Origin: CAZYBU01 sp964645775 | GTDB taxonomy: Bacteria > Spirochaetota > UBA4802 > UBA5550 | Direction of reading: 5' to 3' | Assembly (NCBI GenBank): GCA_964645775.1 | Contig: CAZYBU010000003.1 | Span: 1-64,000, forward strand | Length of the DNA stretch: 64,000 nt | Shown: positions 16,085 to 24,240 of the stretch, one piece after another | Numbering within the stretch: position 1 is the first letter of the stretch | How the letters are laid out: each line of letters starts with the position of its first letter | Notes under the pieces: model-generated | Seen by the model: the letters and a program-made list of their open reading frames with translations, nothing else | Databases searched by the model: none | Told to the model about the DNA's origin: nothing | Translations under genes and position numbers: made by a program

Positions 16085-18115
16085 CTATTTTTCCCTTCTC
16101 GCGCAGATAATGGTAAGGTCGTCCTTGAGCCGGTCCTCTCCTGTGAAATCTCGAAGCTCACTCCAGAGCTTTCCGGTCAGATCTTCCGGATCTCCATCTT
16201 CACTCTCCATGATACGGAGCACCCTCTGGAGACCGAATTCCTCCCCTTCCCTGTTGCGGCTCTCCACCAGGGAATCGGTGTAGAAGAGAATGCGATCCTC
16301 CTTTGAGACGCGTATACGGACCGATTTGTGATCCATCGGGAGATCCTCAATACCGAGAAAAGAACCCGAGGATTCCACGGATACGATCTTTTTGTATTTT
16401 CTCGACTGGTAGAGGACCGGGGGATGGGCCGCGTTAACTATGTGGACATGATGATGGGTAAACCGGACAAGGACGGCCGTCAGATAGTTATCGATCTGCC
16501 CGATGGTCTCATTGAGCTGCCGATTGGATGTGAGAAGGATCTCCCGAAGGGGTATTTCAGAGTTATTTTTCATGGCCTGAAAAAAGATCGGCTTGGCGAT
16601 CATGGTTATCAGGGCGGATGCGATACCGTGACCCGACACGTCGGCCAAAACCATTCCCAGGGTTTTGTCATCCAGATTATAGAAGTCATAAAAATCACCA
16701 GATATGGTACTTGCCGGACGAAAGAAAACGCTGTAACTCCAGTACCTGTTTTGCACAGGTTTCGGTTTCAGCTCCTCCTGGACCCGGGACGCAAGACGGA
16801 GATCCCTCTGATTCATCTCGTAGAGCCAGGAGAGGTCGGCATGGGCCAGCTCCAGTTCCCCCGTCCGCTGGCGAACCTTCTCCTCCAGGTGAAGGTTCAG
16901 GTCCTCGACCTCGTTGTGAAGGCGGATAAAGCGGTTGTTCAGGGAGAGGGCCATGGAGCCGATAAAGGCCAGGAACCCGTAATTGAAGATCCGCATGAAG
17001 GCGTAGACGTTTCTGTCTACCAGCACATCGTTTATCAAAGTCAGAATCAGAACCCCCATGGAAGCCAGGATGGCCCGGGCCCCAACGCTTTTCCGCACGT
17101 TTCTGATCAGTATGTAGAATATGGAAGGAACACCCAGGAGAAGCCAGGCCGGCTGGATAATATTATGGTTAAACCAGGTCCAGTATATGTACCTGCCGCT
17201 AAAAAGAACAAAGATTATTCCGATCCCGTGAACGGCGTAGAAGATCAGGTAGAGTATATGTCGGCGATGATTGAAATAGGAGCGGAGGAACTCGAGCATA
17301 AGGGGGACCGTCGTGAAGAGGACGATGTACTCCAGTCTCTTGGTAACATAAAAATCCATGCCCAGGATATATTTCAGCTGAGTACGGAAGAAGAAGTAGA
17401 GGGAGACCGCCAGGACAAAGAGGGCGAAGTAGAGATTCTCCCGATCCTGAGTTCTGTTTAAATAGAAGGAGAGAAAGAATACGAAGAAGACAAGGTAGAT
17501 AACAATAAACATGGTCTTGAAAAGTTCAGAAAGAAGAATATCCTCAACAATCTGTCCGAATTCCTGGAGCCGAATCATTCCGGTATAACTGCCGTTGGAG
17601 GAGGGATACTTTCCCCGGATTCGAACGGCCAGAACATTATCTTCGCCCGGCCTGATCAGTTTTGTGGGAATTTCATAATACCGTTTCTTATCGTAGGCAG
17701 AGTCCAGGTCATCATCAATGGAACCGGCCCCTCCTATCTTCTCGCCGTTGAAGAATACCTCGTCTGAATCCGTGATCGTACCGAGGCGTATTCCCCATCC
17801 CTTCTCCGGAAGATGATCCGGGAACCGGATGTGAAGTCTGTACCAGCACACGCCGTTATGGTCAGGGTAGAGATCGTTCCAGTGGGATGGAAGAGCGATT
17901 GTACGCCAGCCGCTGTCATCATATTTGGGGCGGGCATAGGTGAGATCATCTCCCTTCTGGATGAGAAAGACCTCACGCCCGTTCAGCGATACGGTTTCCC
18001 GGTAATCGTCAAGGTGCAGGATGGGTCGCTCCGCGGCGGCATGCAGAGGCAGCCAGCAAAAGGAGAGACTCAGTAGAAGGATGATCCTGAAAAAAATCAT
18101 AGGCCCGGGAAACAA
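16085..18115 (-). CDS. 7TM-DISM sensor with SpoIIE/PP2C phosphatase output
   Basis: A 676-aa membrane protein: signal peptide, an extracytoplasmic beta-sandwich domain (about 35-190), seven membrane helices of the 7TMR-DISM type (about 200-395), a coiled coil (400-440) and a C-terminal PP2C-type SpoIIE phosphatase (about 445-676) with SGDFYDFY, ADVSGHG and the acidic DDLTII end motif. Such proteins dephosphorylate anti-anti-sigma factors in response to an outside signal and are common in spirochaetes. No anti-sigma partner is seen here. A TTG at 18115 has AGGGAA 8 nt upstream; an ATG at 18100 gives a tidier signal peptide but no ribosome site. Confidence 0.88.
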   Translation of the reverse strand: MFPGPMIFFRIILLLSLSFCWLPLHAAAERPILHLDDYRETVSLNGREVFLIQKGDDLTYARPKYDDSGWRTIALPSHWNDLYPDHNGVCWYRLHIRFPDHLPEKGWGIRLGTITDSDEVFFNGEKIGGAGSIDDDLDSAYDKKRYYEIPTKLIRPGEDNVLAVRIRGKYPSSNGSYTGMIRLQEFGQIVEDILLSELFKTMFIVIYLVFFVFFLSFYLNRTQDRENLYFALFVLAVSLYFFFRTQLKYILGMDFYVTKRLEYIVLFTTVPLMLEFLRSYFNHRRHILYLIFYAVHGIGIIFVLFSGRYIYWTWFNHNIIQPAWLLLGVPSIFYILIRNVRKSVGARAILASMGVLILTLINDVLVDRNVYAFMRIFNYGFLAFIGSMALSLNNRFIRLHNEVEDLNLHLEEKVRQRTGELELAHADLSWLYEMNQRDLRLASRVQEELKPKPVQNRYWSYSVFFRPASTISGDFYDFYNLDDKTLGMVLADVSGHGIASALITMIAKPIFFQAMKNNSEIPLREILLTSNRQLNETIGQIDNYLTAVLVRFTHHHVHIVNAAHPPVLYQSRKYKKIVSVESSGSFLGIEDLPMDHKSVRIRVSKEDRILFYTDSLVESRNREGEEFGLQRVLRIMESEDGDPEDLTGKLWSELRDFTGEDRLKDDLTIICARREK

Positions 18116-18244
18116 TAGAACAATTCCCTGTTAAGGAGATATAAATGAATTGTTAAAACATGATTTAAAGGTCTGGAGATGGAAAAAGTCATTGATACAA
18201 TCAAGGAAGAGGGTTACTCTTGAGGACGGACGTGGGAGGTTGTC

Positions 18245-19225
18245 ATGAAAAGGGTTTCTGCTGTTCTTCTTATTCTGGCTGTATTTCTTATCCTGCCCGG
18301 TTTTCTTAAACTGCCGAAGGTCCCGAAGAACCTTCGTCCAACGGCAAAGATCGAGAAGTTCGGGATCCACGTCATAAGCCTGAGGGACGTAACCTTCTTT
18401 ATTGATGTTTCCATTAAGAATCCCTATCCCCTCCCCCTGAAACTGAGCCATCTGGACCTCCAGTTTGACGTGGAGGCCAACCGCTTCTTTACCACCCGCA
18501 CCGATAAGGGATTCTCCATTGCTCCCCGGAACAGCAAAACGAACCGTTTCCTGGTAAAGATAAGATATTCCGACGTCATGAATGTTGTCCGAAACTACTC
18601 CGACCGGGACTATCTTTCAACTCAGACACATGTAACCATCGCCATACCTCTCCCTGATATCCAGGGCCTTCCGCCCGACGTCTCTTTCAGTTTTACCCTC
18701 GATCAGAAGATCCCGGCTCTCGATCCGGACGTGCGCATTACCGATTTCCGGGTGCGGCAACCCTCTACGGATGACATACAGCAGGCCCTGGCAGACGCCG
18801 GGAAAAACACCTCTCCCGGAAAGGTTCAGCGGCAGCTCGCGGACCTCTTCGCGGGCAAACCGGCCAATGAGGTTATCGACCTCCAGGACCTTGACCTGAA
18901 GATCACGGTCGACTTCACAATCCTGCTGGCAAACAGAAGCGAAACGCCTCTCTCCTTTGACAGCCTTGACTACATGTTCTACGTAAACGGCGCGCCCCTG
19001 GTGGAAGGCAAGACAGACCGGGTTCGGGAAGAGAACGGGCGCTATGAACTCCCGGTCCACAACACCTTCAGCACCCGCTCCATGGCCGATTCCATTATCC
19101 AGGCCTTCCGGCGTGGAGAAGGAACCTTTTCCCTGAAGGGTCACACCTTTCTCCGGCTTCCTCCTTCTGTGACAGCGGAGCCGGTGCGGTTAAACTTTGA
19201 TGAGAAGGGGAACTTCGACCTGTGA
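18245..19225 (+). CDS. LEA14/WHy-domain exported protein
   Basis: A 326-aa protein with an N-terminal signal or anchor (residues 4-20) and two tandem LEA14-like beta-sandwich repeats. The first holds 'DVTFFIDVSIKNPYPLPL' near 45-60 and the second 'ITVDFTILLANRSETPL' near 220; these N-P-x-P-L patterns are the mark of LEA14/WHy domains, where a strand binds an adjacent hydrophobic face. Family members are linked to desiccation or envelope stress, with an unknown mechanism. GGGAGG lies 5 nt before the ATG. It may be co-transcribed with the hybrid kinase gene that begins 49 nt after its stop. Confidence 0.75.
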   Translation: MKRVSAVLLILAVFLILPGFLKLPKVPKNLRPTAKIEKFGIHVISLRDVTFFIDVSIKNPYPLPLKLSHLDLQFDVEANRFFTTRTDKGFSIAPRNSKTNRFLVKIRYSDVMNVVRNYSDRDYLSTQTHVTIAIPLPDIQGLPPDVSFSFTLDQKIPALDPDVRITDFRVRQPSTDDIQQALADAGKNTSPGKVQRQLADLFAGKPANEVIDLQDLDLKITVDFTILLANRSETPLSFDSLDYMFYVNGAPLVEGKTDRVREENGRYELPVHNTFSTRSMADSIIQAFRRGEGTFSLKGHTFLRLPPSVTAEPVRLNFDEKGNFDL

Positions 19226-19274
19226 TCACTCTAAAAAATGTGGACAGAAAGCGACTATCCCTTACCCTGGAGTC

Positions 19275-21881
19275 ATGAATCACATCATAGACAGAAGGGA
19301 CGTGCTTCTGATCTCCCGGAATCAGAAAGTCATCGACCGCTTCAAAAGCATCCTGGATGACCGGCTTCATGTCTTCTCCTCCTTCAAGGAGGCGTTCCGG
19401 ACAGAAAGCCCTTACCGGTTCGCCTGCTGCGTCCTTTCGGAGGATACCGACGACCTTCCCCTGAAGGTGCTTCCTTTCCCTGTTTTTTACCTTGAAGGCA
19501 GCAGCAACAGAAAACCTTCCCTCTCTCTCGAGAAGGACGATGACGCGATGATTTTCAGGATCATCGACACGGTATCCTCCCTCTTCACCTCAGAGACAGG
19601 CGTCCCACCCGGTTTTCTCAGGGGGATCATCGACTCCCTTAATTACCCCTTCTGCGTAATTGACGTGAAGGATTACTCCCTGGTCTACGCCAACCGGGCC
19701 TACTACGACTCCTGCGTGAGGGAAGGGGACTGCTGTTATACCTGCAGCCACGGGAGGGATACCCCATGTAGCGGAACCGACCACCCATGCCCCCTGAACG
19801 AAGTCAGCGCCACAGGGAAATCGGTCACCGTATTACATAATCACGGTAAATCGTCAGACGAAGAATGCCTTATGGAGGTAACCTGCTATCCGGTTCTTGA
19901 GCCGGACGGTTCCCTGAGGTACGTGGCCGAGAGTATCCTGGACGTTACGGAACGGGAACGGACACGCCGGGCCCTGAACGAGAAAGAGCGGAAATACCAG
20001 GAACTGGTAGAGAACGCCCGTTCCGCCATATTCAGCCTTGACCGGGAGGGATACATAACATTTGTCAATGAATACGCTCAGGAACTGTTCGGCTACAGCG
20101 AGGATGAACTACTCGGCCGGCACGTGGTGGGCACTATCGCGCCGGACTTTGACAGCCAGGGCAGGGATCTTCGCGAAATAATCGACCAGATTTTTGAATC
20201 TATTGACAGGGGATACGGTGAAACAAACGAAAACGAGACCGTGACAAAAGACGGCCGGCAGCTTATAGTTCGGTGGAAGAACAAACCCCTTTATGATGAA
20301 AACGGCGAACTTACCGGCCTGATCTCCATAGGAGAAGACATAACAAAGTACCGCAGGGCAAGGATAGACCTCCAGGAGAGCGAAAACAAGTACCGCTCCC
20401 TTTTTGACGGGGCCCGGGACCCGATTATTATCATCCAGGTTGACACCCTGGAAATACTGGAAGTCAACAAAGCCGCCGAAGATCTTTTCGCCCTGCCGGC
20501 TCACGAAATTATCGGTCATTCGGTTCTTGAATTCGACCAGGATGGCGACGACAGGGGAAAGGAATCCATACAGGAAACCATTGAACGGACGGGAAGCTTT
20601 CTCTTCGAGCGGACCCTGAAACGGACCGACGGCAAGCTCATTCCCCTGGAGGTAAGCGTCTCCATGCTCGAGATCAAAGACCAGCGGGCCATCCAGGTCA
20701 TCATGCGGGACATCAGCGAAAGGAAGGCCCGGGAGGCGGAACTGATGAGGGCCCGCCGGCAGGCCGACTCGGCCAATCAGGCGAAGAGCGAGTTCCTGGC
20801 CAACATGAGCCACGAACTCCGCACCCCTCTGAATTCCATCATAGGTTTTACCCAGCTCCTGGAGAGCCTCGGTTCTGTCTACGTGGATGAACAGCAGACT
20901 GACTACCTGAGGACCATACGGGAGAGCGGACACCATCTCCTGGAGATGGTCAACGACATCCTGGATCTCTCCAAGATCGAATCAGGGAAGGTCATCCTGG
21001 ACAAAAAGCCATTCGAGGTACAACTGATGCTCTCCCGGGTCATCATCGCCCTGAAGGGCCTTGCCGGGAAAAAACGGATCACTCTCGAAGAAAACTTTTC
21101 AGAGGTCAGGGACTGGATCCAGGGGGACGAGGTACGCCTGAAACAGGTGGTCTTCAACCTGGTCTCCAATGCCGTGAAATTCACCCCGGAAAAGGGCCAG
21201 GTCGGCATTGCAATGAGGGCCCATGATGATGAACTTCACGTCACGATCTGGGACACGGGAGAAGGAATACCGCCGGAGAAGCAGAAGGAGATATTCGAAC
21301 CCTTTGAGCAGATTAAAGACAGCGCCTCGGAGGGGGGGACCGGTCTCGGCCTGGCCATCAGCAAGCGGATCATAAATATGCATGGGGGACGGATCGATCT
21401 CTGGAGCCGACCGGGGGAAGGAAGCCGGTTTACCATCGTCCTGCCGAACCGCATTCCAGGCCCTGAGAAAGCTCCTGAAAACGGAGAGGATGACAATACC
21501 CCAAACGTGACAAAGAACCAAAGGGGAACGACCCTCCCGGTACTGGTTGTTGACGATGTTACCACCAACCGGAGGCTTATCTCTGAAAGCCTCCGCAGGG
21601 AGTCGATAGAGGTGGATGAGGCGGAGGGCGGGGAACAGGCCCTGAAAATGGTCCAGCGGAAGAAGTACTCGGTCATCTTCATGGATATCAACATGCCTGA
21701 GATGGACGGCACGGACGCCCTTGAAAAGTTACGATCCCTGGGGGTACAAACGCCGGTTATCGCCCTTACAGCCTATGCCATGAAAGGGGACAGGGAAAGA
21801 TTCATAAACCAGGGTTTCACGGATTATCTCTCCAAACCGATCAACCTTGAGGAGCTTCGGAAAAAGGTTTCGGAACTTTAA
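19275..21881 (+). CDS. Hybrid histidine kinase with three PAS domains
   Basis: An 868-aa soluble protein. It starts with a degenerate receiver-like segment (1-110) lacking a phospho-acceptor Asp. PAS 1 (about 120-235) carries a Cys-rich insert (CCYTCSHGRDTPC then HPCPL) that may bind a metal or cofactor. PAS 2 and PAS 3 follow (about 240-370 and 375-495), then DHp with His513 in NMSHELRTPLNS, HATPase, and a C-terminal receiver with Asp804 in IFMDINMPEMDG. The ATG at 19275 has GGAG very close upstream; a start at 19197 would overlap the LEA14-like gene. A promoter and a separate receiver gene lie directly downstream. Confidence 0.88.
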   Translation: MNHIIDRRDVLLISRNQKVIDRFKSILDDRLHVFSSFKEAFRTESPYRFACCVLSEDTDDLPLKVLPFPVFYLEGSSNRKPSLSLEKDDDAMIFRIIDTVSSLFTSETGVPPGFLRGIIDSLNYPFCVIDVKDYSLVYANRAYYDSCVREGDCCYTCSHGRDTPCSGTDHPCPLNEVSATGKSVTVLHNHGKSSDEECLMEVTCYPVLEPDGSLRYVAESILDVTERERTRRALNEKERKYQELVENARSAIFSLDREGYITFVNEYAQELFGYSEDELLGRHVVGTIAPDFDSQGRDLREIIDQIFESIDRGYGETNENETVTKDGRQLIVRWKNKPLYDENGELTGLISIGEDITKYRRARIDLQESENKYRSLFDGARDPIIIIQVDTLEILEVNKAAEDLFALPAHEIIGHSVLEFDQDGDDRGKESIQETIERTGSFLFERTLKRTDGKLIPLEVSVSMLEIKDQRAIQVIMRDISERKAREAELMRARRQADSANQAKSEFLANMSHELRTPLNSIIGFTQLLESLGSVYVDEQQTDYLRTIRESGHHLLEMVNDILDLSKIESGKVILDKKPFEVQLMLSRVIIALKGLAGKKRITLEENFSEVRDWIQGDEVRLKQVVFNLVSNAVKFTPEKGQVGIAMRAHDDELHVTIWDTGEGIPPEKQKEIFEPFEQIKDSASEGGTGLGLAISKRIINMHGGRIDLWSRPGEGSRFTIVLPNRIPGPEKAPENGEDDNTPNVTKNQRGTTLPVLVVDDVTTNRRLISESLRRESIEVDEAEGGEQALKMVQRKKYSVIFMDINMPEMDGTDALEKLRSLGVQTPVIALTAYAMKGDRERFINQGFTDYLSKPINLEELRKKVSEL

Positions 21882-21901
21882 GAGCCTTCCCAGGAGACGA
21901 C

Positions 21902-21962
21902 ACTGTCATATAACGACAGTTCAACGAAAATTCTTGACATCGTTCCCTCTCCTTACTATTCT
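21902..21962 (+). promoter_or_regulatory. Strong sigma-70-like promoter with upstream dyad
   Basis: Consensus TTGACA at 21934-21939, 17-nt spacer, TATTCT at 21957-21962, leading to the receiver gene at 22009. A 6-bp inverted repeat (ACTGTC 21902-21907, GACAGT 21915-21920) sits 14 nt before the -35 box and could be an activator site or the end of the kinase transcript. Confidence 0.75.
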
Positions 21963-22008
21963 ATTAAAAATAGAGTATTAAGGAAAAAGCAAGCAATAGT
22001 GCAAAGCT

Positions 22009-22749
22009 GTGGCAAAAATTATTACAATAGACGATGACCCGATTTTCAGGGAAATGGCCTGTTCCCAGATGGAGAAGCTGGGTCATGACGTTATCCTCGC
22101 TGAAAACGGTACCCGGGGTATGGAGATGACCCGCCGCGAAAACCCGGGCCTGGTCCTGCTCGACGTAGGGATGCCGGACATTGACGGCCTCACGGTACTG
22201 GACAGGCTCAAGGCCTCGGAAGAAACACGACGCATACCGGTTATGATCGTATCCGCGGACGCCTCACTGGATACCATCCTCCACGCCATGGAGCACCAGG
22301 CCTGCGACTACCTGGCCAAAGGGTATGACATGAACACGCTGAAACGCAAAATCGACGCTTCCCTCCATTACGCAAAGCTGCAGAGAAATATGGATCATTC
22401 TTTCCAGTATGAAACGGTCCTCCTCTCCCGATCTGAAGACGAGGTAATCATTACCATCCGCCGGGAATCCAATTCCCAGGAACAACTGAGCCGGGAGCTG
22501 AACGATCTCATCCGCCAGGGCCTGGACAGGGAATGCGTAAAGAGAAGGTGCATCATCGATATCCGGCACGCTTCGGATGTTTTCCAGGACGGATACGGCC
22601 CCTTCCTTGACGTGCTGGAAAAGCATTTTACTTCCACTATCCCTCCCCTGGTGGCCGGCCGGCATTACGGCCGCCTGGAAGACCACCTTGCCCACGGCCA
22701 GGACATCCGGTACTACCTGTCCTATTGCGATCTGGTGAACGCATCCTGA
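22009..22749 (+). CDS. Response regulator with C-terminal STAS-like domain
   Basis: A 246-aa protein that starts with GTG. The receiver (1-120) has DDD at residues 8-10, Asp52 in VLLDVGMP, and the Lys of LAKGYD. The C-terminal part (about 135-246) alternates strands and helices, with 'CIIDIRHASDVFQDGYGPF' resembling the D-x-S/x-F region of STAS or anti-sigma-antagonist folds; this match is weak and no DNA-binding motif is present. It has its own strong promoter and follows the hybrid kinase, which is a likely partner. Confidence 0.75.
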   Translation: MAKIITIDDDPIFREMACSQMEKLGHDVILAENGTRGMEMTRRENPGLVLLDVGMPDIDGLTVLDRLKASEETRRIPVMIVSADASLDTILHAMEHQACDYLAKGYDMNTLKRKIDASLHYAKLQRNMDHSFQYETVLLSRSEDEVIITIRRESNSQEQLSRELNDLIRQGLDRECVKRRCIIDIRHASDVFQDGYGPFLDVLEKHFTSTIPPLVAGRHYGRLEDHLAHGQDIRYYLSYCDLVNAS

Positions 22750-22797
22750 AACAAAACTGCTTGACCTTTCTCCCAAAGAGACGTCATTCATAAGAAC

Positions 22798-23604
22798 ATG
22801 ATGATGCGTCTGCTCATAGTACTCATTCTTGCTGTCACACCTGTAATTAGCCTTAACGCCCGGGAAAGACTCGCTCTCCCCCGGCCCAATGATCCGAAAA
22901 TCATCGGTGACAGACTTCACTTCACGCAAAGCGCGCTCTCCGTGCCGAAGGGCACCCTCCAGCTTGAAACAGGCTATACAGCCACGGTGACGAATAACCG
23001 CGACACCCACGATATCGGCGAGATTCTCTTCCGTCTGGGTGTCATGAAACAGGTGGAGCTCCGTTTCGGCATCGGGTCCTGGATTGTGGAAAACCGGGAG
23101 ACCGGGGTCCTCCATGGAAAGGACGAGCCTTCTCTCGAGATGAAGGTGCAGTTTCTCCAGGCCGGCGGAGTGGGAAAGGCGCGGCCTGACCTTTCAATAA
23201 TTATCGGTTCACCCATACCTGTCGGAAGCCAGGACATTATCGAATCAGCCATGCAACCGGGGTCCACCGCAGCTTTTGGGTGGCCGGTCACTGAACGTCT
23301 TGATTTCGGCATAAACATCGGCTTCACCTACGCCGCCGATGGAACAACATCCTTTTACCAGTTTCACGGCAGCGCTGTTTTCGAAGTCAGCCTGAGCGAC
23401 ACGGAGGGAATATTTCTGGAGTATTATGCGATTTATCCCGGAAGCCGGGCCGGCCCCATGTACAACTTTATTGACGGCGGCGTTACCTGGCTTGCCCTTC
23501 CCCGGTTACAGTTCGATCTTCGGGCAGGATACCACGTCGCCTCTTCAGAAAACGAATGGTATATCGGTATCGGCCTGGTCTGGATGATTCCCGGACTCTT
23601 TTAG
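22798..23604 (+). CDS. Outer-membrane beta-barrel-like protein (phenol MetA degradation type)
   Basis: A 268-aa exported protein with signal peptide (cleavage after about residue 21) and a run of amphipathic beta strands. 'FTQSALSVPKGTLQLETGYTATV', 'FRLGVMKQVELRFGIGSW' and the aromatic C-terminus ending in Phe are typical of the family of putative outer-membrane channels named after phenol degradation clusters (transporter-like barrels). The substrate is unknown. It is followed 10 nt later by a DUF2141 gene, so the two are probably one transcript encoding envelope proteins. Confidence 0.7.
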   Translation: MMMRLLIVLILAVTPVISLNARERLALPRPNDPKIIGDRLHFTQSALSVPKGTLQLETGYTATVTNNRDTHDIGEILFRLGVMKQVELRFGIGSWIVENRETGVLHGKDEPSLEMKVQFLQAGGVGKARPDLSIIIGSPIPVGSQDIIESAMQPGSTAAFGWPVTERLDFGINIGFTYAADGTTSFYQFHGSAVFEVSLSDTEGIFLEYYAIYPGSRAGPMYNFIDGGVTWLALPRLQFDLRAGYHVASSENEWYIGIGLVWMIPGLF

Positions 23605-23614
23605 AGATGCTGCC

Positions 23615-24052
23615 ATGAAAAATCTCACATTGATAGTCATCCTGTTTCTAATCACGATACACCCTGTCTCAGCTGGAGAAACCTGCACTCTCGTTATCAG
23701 CATCTCGGGCATGACGAGCGATTCGGGGACCATCTACATAGCCCTGGCCCATGATGAGAATTCTTACGCCAGCTCCCGCAGAGAGGCGGTCCGGGCCGTG
23801 AAGGTCCCGGTCAGGTCAGGACAGGCCCTGGCCCGATTCACGGGTCTGACCCCGGGGTACTACGCAGTGAAATGCTTTCATGATATAAACGATAACGGCA
23901 AACTGGACAAAAACCTGGTGGGCATACCGGCCGAACCTTTCGGGTTCTCAAACAATTACAGAGTACGGTTCGGCCCTCCCTCCTGGGATAAGAGCAGGTT
24001 TCTCCTGGAAAAGGGGGAACATACCATCCATATTAAAATGCGGAACCTTTAG
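23615..24052 (+). CDS. DUF2141 exported protein
   Basis: A 145-aa protein with a signal peptide ending in VSAGE and a beta-sandwich of DUF2141 type: 'GTIYIALAHDENSY' near 38-50, 'GYYAVKCFHDINDNGKLDKN' style Asp-rich loop near 88-106 and 'EPFGFSNN' near 110. The D-x-N-D-N-G-x-L-D loop resembles a calcium-binding loop, and 'GIPAEPFGFSNN' is a family signature. Function is unknown. Its last codons are copied in a 22-bp tandem duplication that also includes the edge of a dispersed element. Confidence 0.8.
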   Translation: MKNLTLIVILFLITIHPVSAGETCTLVISISGMTSDSGTIYIALAHDENSYASSRREAVRAVKVPVRSGQALARFTGLTPGYYAVKCFHDINDNGKLDKNLVGIPAEPFGFSNNYRVRFGPPSWDKSRFLLEKGEHTIHIKMRNL

Positions 24053-24078
24053 GGTCAAAATGCGGAACCTTTAGGGTC
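24035..24078 (+). repeat. 22-bp perfect tandem duplication
   Basis: Positions 24035-24056 are repeated exactly at 24057-24078. The unit includes the last four codons and stop of the DUF2141 gene plus GGGTC, the outer bases of the dispersed element that follows. The coding sequence is intact because the first copy supplies the stop. Confidence 0.9.
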
Positions 24079-24146
24079 AGACCCTCGCTCTATTATTTGC
24101 ATATTTATTCATGGCTGCCTCCAATACGAGAAAGGGGTCTGGCCCC
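24074..24146. repeat. 73-bp element with GGGTCAGACCC-type inverted ends (copy 1)
   Basis: It opens with GGGTCAGACCC (24074-24084) and closes with GGGGTCTGGCCCC (24134-24146), so the ends are inverted repeats. The inside begins TC(N)n TCTATTAT and is AT-rich. A second element of exactly the same length lies at 31554-31626. No transposase gene is near. Confidence 0.65.
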
Positions 24147-24240
24147 CTGCCTGATAAGAAATAATATTAATGACAAATTTCCCAACCTGCAAAGAATTGA
24201 ATATTATTGAAATTAGCTTAATCAGTAAGGGAGAGGCCGG

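Noticed and set aside
16328..17461. 377-codon plus-strand frame
   Set aside because: Lies antisense to the SpoIIE phosphatase gene; no domain pattern.
24060..24240. Cobalamin or SAM riboswitch upstream of metH
   Set aside because: The segment is taken up by the 73-bp element and AT-rich sequence; no B12-box or SAM-box core is visible.
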